From an uncultured Verrucomicrobiales bacterium (GTDB lineage: Bacteria > Verrucomicrobiota > Verrucomicrobiia > Verrucomicrobiales > Akkermansiaceae): 33,887 nucleotides of DNA. How positions within the stretch are numbered: position 1 is the first letter of the stretch; each line of letters begins with the position of its first letter. The notes under the pieces were generated by a model, which was not told where the DNA came from, ran no database searches, and was given only the letters and a program-made list of their open reading frames with translations. Shown piece after piece: positions 16,562 through 23,668 of this stretch. The DNA is taken from the NCBI GenBank assembly GCA_937934595.1, contig CALGZA010000065.1:1-33887 (forward strand), read 5' to 3'. A program made the translations under genes and the position numbers.

Positions 16562-17163
16562 ATAGACCTAACGATAATACACTTGAACGCTGGTTAGAAG
16601 GCGAACTAGAAGGCGAAGAACTTCTGGAAGTAGATGCTTGGGCTGAATCTCATGCTGGTGATCTTGATGAGGAATTTAAATGCGAGATTGGCTGGTCGGC
16701 ACTGGATGATGATTTTTTAGCTAGCCTTCCTGATACTGAAGAGCCTCCTTATCCTGATTTTTTCAATAGCAAGATACAGCAGGCTATTTCTGAGGGAGTG
16801 GTTCAGGAGGATGTTGGTGGGGAGTCTGGATCATCATTATGGCGAAATTTACGCCTTGTAATATTACCTGCAGCTGTAGCAGCGATGGTTGCTTTTTATG
16901 CTGGGACGAAGATGCAGGGAGTTGATGAGGGAGTTGATGAGGGAGTGGATGATGCAGTAGCTAGTGTAGAGAATAGTGTTTATGTTCCCCATAGTGGTAT
17001 AGTGGCAGATGTTTCAGAGTCAGTTGATGCTACAGAGATTGTTTTGAGTGGTTTGGCACCTATTTCTGACAATTTGGATATTGCTGCAGGTGAGACTTCA
17101 CCTGGGGATTCTCCGATGATGGCAAACACTCAGGCAGAGATAACTCCACTTACTATTTTCTAG
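16558..17163 (+). CDS. Probable membrane anti-sigma factor
   Basis: The 201-residue product has an acidic cytoplasmic N-terminal region (about 1-95, starting TLERWLEGELEGEELLE, as in short anti-sigma proteins of PVC bacteria), one membrane helix (about 97-117, LRLVILPAAVAAMVAFYAG) and a periplasmic tail. There is no zinc-binding HxxxCxxC motif, so it is not a ZAS-type anti-sigma. It overlaps the ECF sigma gene by 4 bases, the strongest reason for this call. A three-copy 4-residue repeat (GVDEGVDEGVDD) follows the helix. It likely holds the sigma factor at the membrane until an envelope signal; the signal is unknown. Confidence 0.7.
   Translation: MNRPNDNTLERWLEGELEGEELLEVDAWAESHAGDLDEEFKCEIGWSALDDDFLASLPDTEEPPYPDFFNSKIQQAISEGVVQEDVGGESGSSLWRNLRLVILPAAVAAMVAFYAGTKMQGVDEGVDEGVDDAVASVENSVYVPHSGIVADVSESVDATEIVLSGLAPISDNLDIAAGETSPGDSPMMANTQAEITPLTIF
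16918..16953 (+). repeat. Three 12-base tandem repeats in the anti-sigma gene
   Basis: Unit GGAGTTGATGAG occurs twice exactly and a third time with two changes, encoding GVDE-GVDE-GVDD just after the membrane helix. Being in frame, copy changes would only alter the length of the acidic linker. Confidence 0.85.
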
Positions 17164-17175
17164 TATTTTTATATC

Positions 17176-17718
17176 ATGAAACAAGCATTTCAGCTTTTAC
17201 CTGTGTTTTTTTTGAGTGTGATCAGTAGTGTTAATCTATTGAGTGCACAGGCAGAGGGTGTGAAAGATTCTGGTACAGATTCAGTGGGTGAGCTTAAGGT
17301 TAGTTTGATTTTTGGAACTGATCTTGATGGAGATAAGGCTGGAAAGGATTTGAAGGAGCCTAGTAAGGCTCAGCTTGATGCTTTGAGAAAGCTTAAGAAG
17401 ATTAAGTTTGCACATTATCGGTTATTGGGAGAGGACCAGCAGCCTATTTTGCGTAGTTATGAGAACTGGGCGAATCCGATGAAGGGTTCTAAGGAGTTGC
17501 TGTTATGTTTTCAGCCAAGGGGTAAGCCTATGGGTGACCAATTGAAGATGGATTTAGAGTTTTGGCAGAGTCATAAGAAGATTATGAAAAGTGGAGATAC
17601 TTTGAAGAAGGGTAAGTTACTTTTCATTCAGGGGCCGGCTTGGCGTGGAGGTAAGATCATCATTGCAGTGGAGCTTATTTCACTGACTCAATCTGGAGCT
17701 GGTGGGGCTGCGAAGTAG
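17176..17718 (+). CDS. Secreted protein of unknown function, third gene of the sigma operon
   Basis: The 180-residue product has a signal peptide (about 1-25, cleavage probably after LLSAQA). The mature part alternates strands and short helices (LKVSLIFGTDLDG, KKIKFAHYRLLGEDQQPI, SKELLLCFQPRG, GKLLFIQGPAWRGGKIIIAV) and looks like one compact beta-rich domain. I do not recognise a named family. It starts 12 bases after the anti-sigma stop and so is probably in the same transcript; it may be a sensor or the product the sigma system controls (inference). The C-terminus ends in a short Gly/Ala tail. It converges on nadB with an 18-base gap and no visible terminator. Confidence 0.75.
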   Translation: MKQAFQLLPVFFLSVISSVNLLSAQAEGVKDSGTDSVGELKVSLIFGTDLDGDKAGKDLKEPSKAQLDALRKLKKIKFAHYRLLGEDQQPILRSYENWANPMKGSKELLLCFQPRGKPMGDQLKMDLEFWQSHKKIMKSGDTLKKGKLLFIQGPAWRGGKIIIAVELISLTQSGAGGAAK

Positions 17719-17736
17719 TTATAGATTAGGTAGATT

Positions 17737-19353
17737 TTAGAATCTTCTTAGTTCTGTGTCGCTGGCGAAGGTTTCATTTTTTTTGGGGTAATCTAGTGTG
17801 TAGTGAATTCCTCTGGATTCTTTTCTACGTGAAGCGCAATCAACGATAAGCATGCTTGCGGCAACTAGGTTTCTGAGTTCAAGGATGTCAGAGGTGACTG
17901 TATGTCCCCAGTAGAATTCCCTTACTTCTTTTCTGAGGTTTCTGAGGCGTCTTGCGGCACGTTGTAGTCTATTGTCAGTTCTGACGATGGAGACGTAGTC
18001 CCACATGAGTCTGCGGATTTCGTCCCAGTTGTGAGAGATGAGTACTTGTTCATCTGGAGTTGTGGCGTCTCCGTATTCCCAATCTGGGATAGTGACTGGG
18101 CTGAGGTTTGTTTTAGTGTGTGGCAGGGTTTTGACGATATTTTCTAATGCTCTTCTTGCCATGACGTTACCTTCTAAAAGTGAGTTTGAAGCGAGTCGGT
18201 TAGCTCCATGTAGTCCAGTGCATGCGACTTCTCCGATGGCGTAGAGTCCGCGGATGGTTGTTTTTCCGTGTGTGTCTGTGGCGACACCTCCGCATTGGTA
18301 ATGAGCGGCGGGGACAACGGGAATGGGGTATGTTTCGCAGTCGTGGCCGAAGGTAAGCAGAGTCTCGTAGATGTGAGGGAAGCGTTCTTTCATGAATCCT
18401 TTAGGCTTGTGGGTGACATCTAGGTAGACGCACTGAGCGCCTGTTTTTTTAATTTCATGGTCGATGGCACGAGCTACAATGTCACGTGGAGCGAGTGAGC
18501 CACGAGGGTCGTGTTGTTTTGTGAATTCTTCACCTTTGTCGTTGATGAGGATACCTCCTTCACCGCGGACGGCTTCTGATACGAGGAATGATCTGGCTTC
18601 AGCGCCTTGAGCTGAGGGGTTGTAGAAGCAGGTGGGGTGGAACTGAACGAATTCCATGTTTGAGATGGTAGCTCCTGCTCTCCATGCCATGGCGAGGCCG
18701 TCACCTGTTGAGCTGTCTGGATTGGTTGTGTAGAGGTATACTTTTCCGCAACCTCCTGTGGCTAGTAGGACTTTATCTGAGCGGAATATTTTCACTTTTC
18801 CTGATGCTTCGTCTAGCACGTAGGCACCGAGGATTCTATCTTCTGTGGCGATTCCTAGTTTAGCAGAAGTGATGAGGTCTACGGCGAAATGTTCTTCTAG
18901 GATGGTGATGTTTTTGTTTTTTTTGGCGGTGTCGATGAGAGAGTTAGCAATTTCAAATCCTGTGGTGTCTTTGCAGTGGAGGATTCTTCTTTGGCTGTGG
19001 CCACCTTCTTTTCCTAGTGAGTAATTGTTGTTTTTGTCTTTGTCGAAGGCAACACCTGCGTTGACTAGGTCATCGATGGTAGCTTTTCCTTCTTCTACGA
19101 TGACCCGGACAGCATTTTCTTTGCAGATGCCGGCACCTGCATCGATTGTATCTGCGATGTGGGATTCAATATTGTCGCCAATTTCTCTTTGTGTTTCTGA
19201 GAGTACTGCGGAGATTCCGCCTTGAGCCCAGGCTGTGTTTGATTCGATGGCTTTGCCTTTGGTTATGACAGTGACGCTGCCGAATTTAGCGGCGTGAATG
19301 GCGAATGTGAGGCCTGCGATACCTGAGCCGATGACGAGGAAATCTGATTGCAT
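17737..19353 (-). CDS. nadB: L-aspartate oxidase
   Basis: A flavoenzyme that oxidises aspartate to iminoaspartate, the first step of de novo NAD synthesis; NadA then makes quinolinate. The 538 residues begin with the FAD-binding signature VIGSGIAGLTFAI (6-18) and contain the family motifs TAWAQGGISAV (about 40-50), GDGLAMAWRAGA, FVQFHPTCFY and the GGVATDTHGKTTIRGLYAIG block, with a C-terminal helical domain. Length fits NadB rather than the longer succinate dehydrogenase flavoprotein. It lies 33 bases downstream of panC on the same strand; nadA and nadC are not in the window. Confidence 0.96.
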   Translation of the reverse strand: MQSDFLVIGSGIAGLTFAIHAAKFGSVTVITKGKAIESNTAWAQGGISAVLSETQREIGDNIESHIADTIDAGAGICKENAVRVIVEEGKATIDDLVNAGVAFDKDKNNNYSLGKEGGHSQRRILHCKDTTGFEIANSLIDTAKKNKNITILEEHFAVDLITSAKLGIATEDRILGAYVLDEASGKVKIFRSDKVLLATGGCGKVYLYTTNPDSSTGDGLAMAWRAGATISNMEFVQFHPTCFYNPSAQGAEARSFLVSEAVRGEGGILINDKGEEFTKQHDPRGSLAPRDIVARAIDHEIKKTGAQCVYLDVTHKPKGFMKERFPHIYETLLTFGHDCETYPIPVVPAAHYQCGGVATDTHGKTTIRGLYAIGEVACTGLHGANRLASNSLLEGNVMARRALENIVKTLPHTKTNLSPVTIPDWEYGDATTPDEQVLISHNWDEIRRLMWDYVSIVRTDNRLQRAARRLRNLRKEVREFYWGHTVTSDILELRNLVAASMLIVDCASRRKESRGIHYTLDYPKKNETFASDTELRRF

Positions 19354-19386
19354 GAGGTGGGTGGTTAGGTTTTGAGGGGGATTTTT

Positions 19387-20229
19387 TTATAGTTCTATAT
19401 TGTCAATTAGTCTGACTTGGCCGAAGAATACGGCTGTGGCTATGACGGCTGGCTGTTCGACTTCTTTGAGTGACTGAAGTGAATTCGCACAGACGCATTC
19501 GAGGTAGTTGATTTTGGAGAGAGGTGCGTGTTTGTCAAGATGGAGTCTGAATTTGGCTAAGATACGGTCTGATGAGGTGACTCCGCTTTTGTAGAGTTTT
19601 TTGGCTAATTGGAGGCCCTCGAATATGGCTGCTGCTTGAGATCTTTCGGCATCTGTGAGTCCGATATTTCTTGAGGATTTGGCAAGGCCTGAGTTTTCCC
19701 GTATTGTTGGGTGCGTTATGATTTGGGTTCTGTAGCTGAGATCTCTGACTAGGCGTTTAATGATGGCAAGCTGCTGGAAGTCTTTTTGTCCAAAAATGGC
19801 TGCTGTGGGTTGGATAATGTTGAATAGCTTGGTGATGACTGTGCATACGCCGTCGAAGTGACCTGGTCTGGAGGCTCCGCATAGGAGTGATGACAGTGCG
19901 TTTTCTGAGACATCGATGGATCTGTCTGGGTGATAAAATTCGCTAGCTTCTGGAGTGAAGACGAAGTCTACTCCAAGTTGGTCACAGTGATTAAGATCTG
20001 CTTCAATGGGGCGAGGGTAGGATTCTAGGTCTTGTGCTCTGTCGAACTGAATGGGGTTAACGAATATTGATACGACGACAGCACCGTCTGTTCCTGCGAG
20101 TTCTTTGGCTTTATTTATCAGTGCGAAATGGCCACTGTGCAGCGCCCCCATTGTTGGCACTAGGATTAGTGGGGTTGGTGCAGGGTGAAAGTGCTTTTGG
20201 ATTTCTGAGGCTGAGTGGAGTCTGATCAT
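19387..20229 (-). CDS. panC: Pantothenate synthetase
   Basis: Joins pantoate and beta-alanine with ATP to make pantothenate, the precursor of coenzyme A. The 280 residues show the nucleotidyl-transferase HxGH-type motif in VPTMGALHSGHFALI (about 24-38), the conserved FVNPIQF and FGQKDFQQL segments, and the second ATP-binding stretch RENSGLAKSSRN. In place of the usual LAMSSRN it has LAKSSRN. Length is typical (about 280). It is followed 33 bases later by nadB, pairing two cofactor pathways that both use aspartate-derived precursors. No Shine-Dalgarno sequence precedes the start. Confidence 0.96.
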   Translation of the reverse strand: MIRLHSASEIQKHFHPAPTPLILVPTMGALHSGHFALINKAKELAGTDGAVVVSIFVNPIQFDRAQDLESYPRPIEADLNHCDQLGVDFVFTPEASEFYHPDRSIDVSENALSSLLCGASRPGHFDGVCTVITKLFNIIQPTAAIFGQKDFQQLAIIKRLVRDLSYRTQIITHPTIRENSGLAKSSRNIGLTDAERSQAAAIFEGLQLAKKLYKSGVTSSDRILAKFRLHLDKHAPLSKINYLECVCANSLQSLKEVEQPAVIATAVFFGQVRLIDNIEL

Positions 20230-20386
20230 ATTGCGAGTTTCTGAAGGAGAATGCCTAAGAAGTGATAATCTGCCAGAAAAAAAGGTAAGCTTTTTTGCTA
20301 GTATTTTTCGAACTTCTTTCGTTGACGTTTCGGGTTATTGTGTCAGATTCCTCTCGTTAATATTAATGAGACTAAACTATAATTTT

Positions 20387-20989
20387 ATGATGAAATCACT
20401 ACTAAAACCGCTACTGACTTCCCTAGGGCTATTGCTTTTTACTTCCTCAGTGTTTGCTGCTGAGGCTAAGTCAATCGCTACTGTCGATATGAAGAAGCTT
20501 TTTGATGAGTATCACCTTACTAAGGGAGCGCAGAAGAAGGTGAAAGAAAACCAGGCTACGATAGCAAAAGAGAACAACCAGAAGCTAGCTGAGATACGAA
20601 AGATTGCTGACAAGCTTGATTCATTGAGTAAGCTTATTGATGATGGTTCTATTGCTCCTAAGCTTAAGGAGAAGCATGTGCGTGAAAGAAAGATGCAGGC
20701 TAGTAGGGGGAATGCTTTAGAGCATAATCGCCGTGAGTGGCTCCAGCGTCGCAACAAGGCTATCAACGAGAATATAGTTACTGAGATGAGAAAGATTCTT
20801 GCTCAGATTCAGGACAAGGTAGAGGTTTATGCGCGTGATAATGATGTTGATCTTATTTTGGATAAGTCTGCACGTGGTACCACACAAACGCATTTCTTGA
20901 TATTTGCGAAGGACAAATTTGATATTACAGCGCCACTTCTTAAGACACTCAATGATGGTGCAGCGACTGAGACGAAGAAAGATAAGTAA
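20387..20989 (+). CDS. OmpH/Skp-family periplasmic chaperone
   Basis: A 200-residue protein with a signal peptide (about 1-26, ending SSVFA) and a long charged helical middle (about 45-155), the coiled-coil tentacles of Skp/OmpH proteins, which hold unfolded outer-membrane proteins in the periplasm. The mature N-terminus IATVDMKKLFDEYHLTKGAQ matches the family (I..VD...vf..y...k....), and LDLILDKSA near the end appears as VDLILDKSARGT. Two adjacent ATGs (20387, 20390) precede a normal signal peptide; an open frame further upstream lacks one and abuts panC. It is a single gene with its own strong terminator. Confidence 0.88.
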   Translation: MMKSLLKPLLTSLGLLLFTSSVFAAEAKSIATVDMKKLFDEYHLTKGAQKKVKENQATIAKENNQKLAEIRKIADKLDSLSKLIDDGSIAPKLKEKHVRERKMQASRGNALEHNRREWLQRRNKAINENIVTEMRKILAQIQDKVEVYARDNDVDLILDKSARGTTQTHFLIFAKDKFDITAPLLKTLNDGAATETKKDK

Positions 20990-21023
20990 CATTTTCAATA
21001 TTCTGATTTATTCAGCTACTAAG

Positions 21024-21056
21024 CTTCACCAGATTATTCTGGTGGAGTTTTTTTTT
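21024..21056 (+). terminator. Intrinsic terminator of the OmpH-like gene
   Basis: A 10-base-pair stem CTTCACCAGA / TCTGGTGGAG (21024-21033 and 21038-21047, one T-G wobble) with loop TTAT is followed by nine T. It lies 35 bases past the OmpH-like stop codon, and is the clearest one-directional intrinsic terminator in the window. Confidence 0.93.
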
Positions 21057-21443
21057 GGTTCTTCACGTTATGGGCATCATCATTAAGTATGTTAGAAGTT
21101 GAATCTGTTTTATAGAAAAGTGGTTAGGCTAGGCTGGCTAAATTTTTTGGGTAAGGGCGTTGTTTAGCGCTGGAGTATTTTAGGGAGTGAAATATTTAGG
21201 TTAAATGTTTAAGGCTATGTGAACGGTGGGTATTTAATGATCTACTTCATACTTTCAATGGAGAAATCGCACTTAAATTGACTATGCTATTCTGCGCGAT
21301 ATAATGAGAAAGTTTTTGATGATTTAAGTGATGAGTTTTTAGTCTAAGTAGTTTGTTGTTAGTTCTTTTTATTACTAAAGTTACCTCTATGGGAAAACTT
21401 GACAGCGCAAAGCGTAAATGTCAGTTTGCTGTAAACCAAAGTT
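21057..21443. other. Intergenic region, no gene seen
   Basis: Between the OmpH terminator and the DUF3592 gene lie 387 bases. Apart from the promoter at 21278-21305 I see no gene, RNA gene or repeat. A small open frame near 21353-21577 overlaps the start of the DUF3592 gene in another frame and has no supporting features. From about 21240 on the base composition becomes balanced between strands, unlike the surrounding chromosome. Confidence 0.6.
21278..21305 (+). promoter_or_regulatory. Sigma-70-type promoter for the DUF3592 gene
   Basis: TTGACT (21278-21283) and a perfect TATAAT (21300-21305) are separated by 16 bases, one of the best consensus promoters in the window. Transcription would start near 21312, giving a leader of about 130 bases before the chosen start at 21444. 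Confidence 0.6.
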
Positions 21444-21986
21444 ATGCAATTCAACTCATCAAAACCGCTTGGGTCTACTGGAAGGTTCCTTTTTGGTCGA
21501 ATATTTCCTCTGCCTTTTCTAATATCTGGAGCCTGCATTTTGTTCTTTGGGCTTCGAACTATGAAGCTTGCTCATGATAGCTCTGATTGGCCGTTTGTGT
21601 CAGGGATTATAGTATCTTCTCATATAGATAGTATTAGTGGAGACAATGGAACTACGTATAGCGCTGAAGTTCTCTATGACTATACAGTAGATAATACCAA
21701 GTATTCATCCAATCAAGTGGCATTAGGCAGTTATGGATCAAGTAACCCTGGTGCAGCACGCCAGACGGTAAATGAATACCCTGAAGGTAAAGAAGTTTCG
21801 GTTTTTTATATGCCTAATGACCCAGAGGAGAGCGTATTAGAAGTTGGAATCCATGGGGTTACTTATTTTTTGCCTGTATTTGGTGCTGTGTTTTTTTTAA
21901 GCGGGTTAGGGATGTTTATTTTTCTCCCTCGATTACTTGAAAAGCAGGCCAGTAAGGATTTATCTCAATCAATTACAAATCAGTAA
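21444..21986 (+). CDS. DUF3592 membrane protein
   Basis: The 180-residue protein has two membrane helices (about 20-38, FPLPFLISGACILFFGL, and about 145-167, VTYFLPVFGAVFFLSGLGMF) flanking a beta-rich extracytoplasmic domain. The pattern SSDWPFVSGIIVSSHID...YSAEVLYDYTVDNTKYSSNQV, then EGKEVSVFYMPNDPEESVLE, is typical of DUF3592, a family of unknown function. It is a single gene with its own promoter. Composition is unlike its neighbours: a 60-base sample (21661-21720) has G 11 and C 12, whereas the window is usually strongly G-over-C on this strand, suggesting recent arrival (inference). The start is uncertain, with no Shine-Dalgarno sequence. Confidence 0.8.
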   Translation: MQFNSSKPLGSTGRFLFGRIFPLPFLISGACILFFGLRTMKLAHDSSDWPFVSGIIVSSHIDSISGDNGTTYSAEVLYDYTVDNTKYSSNQVALGSYGSSNPGAARQTVNEYPEGKEVSVFYMPNDPEESVLEVGIHGVTYFLPVFGAVFFLSGLGMFIFLPRLLEKQASKDLSQSITNQ

Positions 21987-22152
21987 AAATGTAGATTCTC
22001 AACGTTAGTTTTGATTGAGTGATATTTTGAATAGATGTTGTGCGTTGTAATGTGATTTTGCTTTCATTTTTTGATGAAGCGATATGAGGGAGGGGTGATT
22101 TTATGGACTTTAAGGGGTGATTGTTGGGAGGTATTAGTAGTAGTTGTTGTTT

Positions 22153-22737
22153 TTATGGTTCGATGATGGCGTAGTCACCGTCTGAGCGTCTGTAGATTAT
22201 TTGCATGACGTTTCTGCGCTCGTTGATGTATACGAGGAAGGGTCTATCTGAGAGCTCGAGCTCGAGGATGGCGTCTTCTTTTTTGAGGGTTTTGAGGGTT
22301 TGGCTTTCGCGGTGGATGATCATTGGCTCTGGGTCAGCTTCTGATTCTTCTGGGAGGTTTTCTAGGATGTTAGAGGCGAATACTTTTTCATCGAGGTGCT
22401 TGATGCTTTGCTCTGGTTTGATTTTGTTTCGCTTGAGGAGGCGAGTTTTGTGTTTACGCATTCTGCGGGCGATTTTTGATATGGTTTCATCGATGGCTGC
22501 GTACATGTCTTTGCCTTCTGTAGATGCGTCGATGGTGATGTGGTTTGCGCAGAAGAGGATGATTTCGGCAATATGGCGGTTTTTTTGAACGTCTAGTATG
22601 GCTCTGGCTTCGATGATTTTAGGGTAGTCGAGATGGAGTGTGCCGATTTTTTTTTGGACGAAATCACGAATGGATTCTGTTACTGATTCGTTTCTTACGG
22701 TTATGGTTACTTGTGGGTTAGCATTTGTTGTTTGCAT
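22153..22737 (-). CDS. hpf: Ribosome hibernation promoting factor, long form
   Basis: Binds resting ribosomes and promotes their dimerisation into inactive 100S particles. The 194 residues have the S30AE/YfiA domain at the N-terminus (about 7-110; VTITVRNESVTESIRDFVQK and AAIDETISKIARRMRKHKTR) and the extra C-terminal dimerisation domain of long-form HPF (about 138-194, ending FLVYINERRNVMQIIYRRSD followed by GDYAIIEP). It has one of the few Shine-Dalgarno-like leaders here (AAAGGA). It follows lptB by 83 bases on the same strand, as in the lptA-lptB-rpoN-hpf order of Proteobacteria, but rpoN is missing in between. Confidence 0.93.
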   Translation of the reverse strand: MQTTNANPQVTITVRNESVTESIRDFVQKKIGTLHLDYPKIIEARAILDVQKNRHIAEIILFCANHITIDASTEGKDMYAAIDETISKIARRMRKHKTRLLKRNKIKPEQSIKHLDEKVFASNILENLPEESEADPEPMIIHRESQTLKTLKKEDAILELELSDRPFLVYINERRNVMQIIYRRSDGDYAIIEP

Positions 22738-22768
22738 ATTTTCCTTTCTTTTGTTGTTTAACCTCTCT

Positions 22769-22791
22769 CATCACTGGCTCGTCCGGTGATG
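22769..22791 (-). promoter_or_regulatory. Hairpin in the hpf leader
   Basis: CATCACCGG / CCAGTGATG form a 9-base-pair stem (one G-T wobble) with a 5-base loop ACGAG, between lptB and hpf. No T run follows in either direction, so it is not a standard terminator. It could be an mRNA-stabilising or attenuating structure separating hpf from the LPS genes. Confidence 0.5.
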
Positions 22792-22820
22792 TGGAAATTT
22801 GTCTATTATTTATTGTTAGT

Positions 22821-23636
22821 TTATAGTGTAAAGTCTTCACCTAGGTAGTGTTTTTTGGCGAGCGGGTCATTTGCGATGTCTAGTGCTGCGCCTTGTAGGA
22901 TGACTTCTCCTTCGTCCATGACGTATGCGTGGTCTACTATTTTTAGTGTTTCTCTGACGTGGTGGTCAGTGATGAGTATGGATAGGCCGTCTTGGTCCCT
23001 GAGTTCACGGACGATACGGTGTATGTCTTCGACTGCTTTTGGGTCAACTCCGGCGAATGGCTCGTCTAGCATGAGGAGCTTTGGGTTAGTGCATAGGCAG
23101 CGTGCGATGCTGAGGCGGCGTTTTTCACCACCTGAGAGGGTGAGTGCTTGTGCGTTTTTGAGTTTGGTGATGCGGAAGCGTTCCATGAGGTGGTCTGCTT
23201 TGCTGATGCGGTTTTTTTTGTTGAGGTTTTTTTGTGTTTCTAGGACAGCGAGTAGGTTGTCACGGACGGTGAGTTTACGGAAGATGGATTCTTCTTGGGG
23301 GAGGTATCCCATACCGAGTCTGGCGCGTTTGTGCATGGGTAGTGTGGTGATGTCTTTACCTCCGAAGGTTACGGTTCCTTTGTTTGGTGGGACGAGTCCT
23401 GCGATCATGTAGAAGCTGGTGGTTTTACCTGCTCCGTTTGGGCCGAGTAGTCCGACTATTTCACCTTGTCCGACGTTGATGCTGACTCCGTTGACGACGG
23501 CTCTTCCTCCGTAGATTTTGACTAGGTTTTGAGATCCTAGAAGGAATTTTGTGGCTTTACGCTTTGATGGTGTGTCTTGCCCTGCGAGCGTTTTGTCAGC
23601 TGGTATTTTTGATGTTGTGTGGGTTGCCGGTGGCAT
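22821..23636 (-). CDS. lptB: LPS export ABC transporter ATPase LptB
   Basis: The cytoplasmic ATPase that powers LPS extraction from the inner membrane with LptF and LptG. The 271 residues include Walker A GPNGAGKTT (65-73), the ABC signature LSGGEKRRLSIAR, Walker B LLMLDEPFAGVDP and the switch histidine region LITDHHVRE, all in LptB-typical context (the segment GMGYLPQEESIFRKLTVRDN is LptB-specific). About 30 extra polar residues precede the ABC domain. It lies 32 bases after the LptA/C-like gene and before hpf. lptF and lptG are not in the window. Confidence 0.95.
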   Translation of the reverse strand: MPPATHTTSKIPADKTLAGQDTPSKRKATKFLLGSQNLVKIYGGRAVVNGVSINVGQGEIVGLLGPNGAGKTTSFYMIAGLVPPNKGTVTFGGKDITTLPMHKRARLGMGYLPQEESIFRKLTVRDNLLAVLETQKNLNKKNRISKADHLMERFRITKLKNAQALTLSGGEKRRLSIARCLCTNPKLLMLDEPFAGVDPKAVEDIHRIVRELRDQDGLSILITDHHVRETLKIVDHAYVMDEGEVILQGAALDIANDPLAKKHYLGEDFTL

Positions 23637-23668
23637 TGGTGATTTATTGGCGTAGTTTATGATTATTA

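Noticed and set aside
21353..21577. 74-codon frame overlapping the DUF3592 start
   Set aside because: It is out of frame with the clear membrane helix and DUF3592 pattern, has no signal or known motif, and ends inside the real gene.
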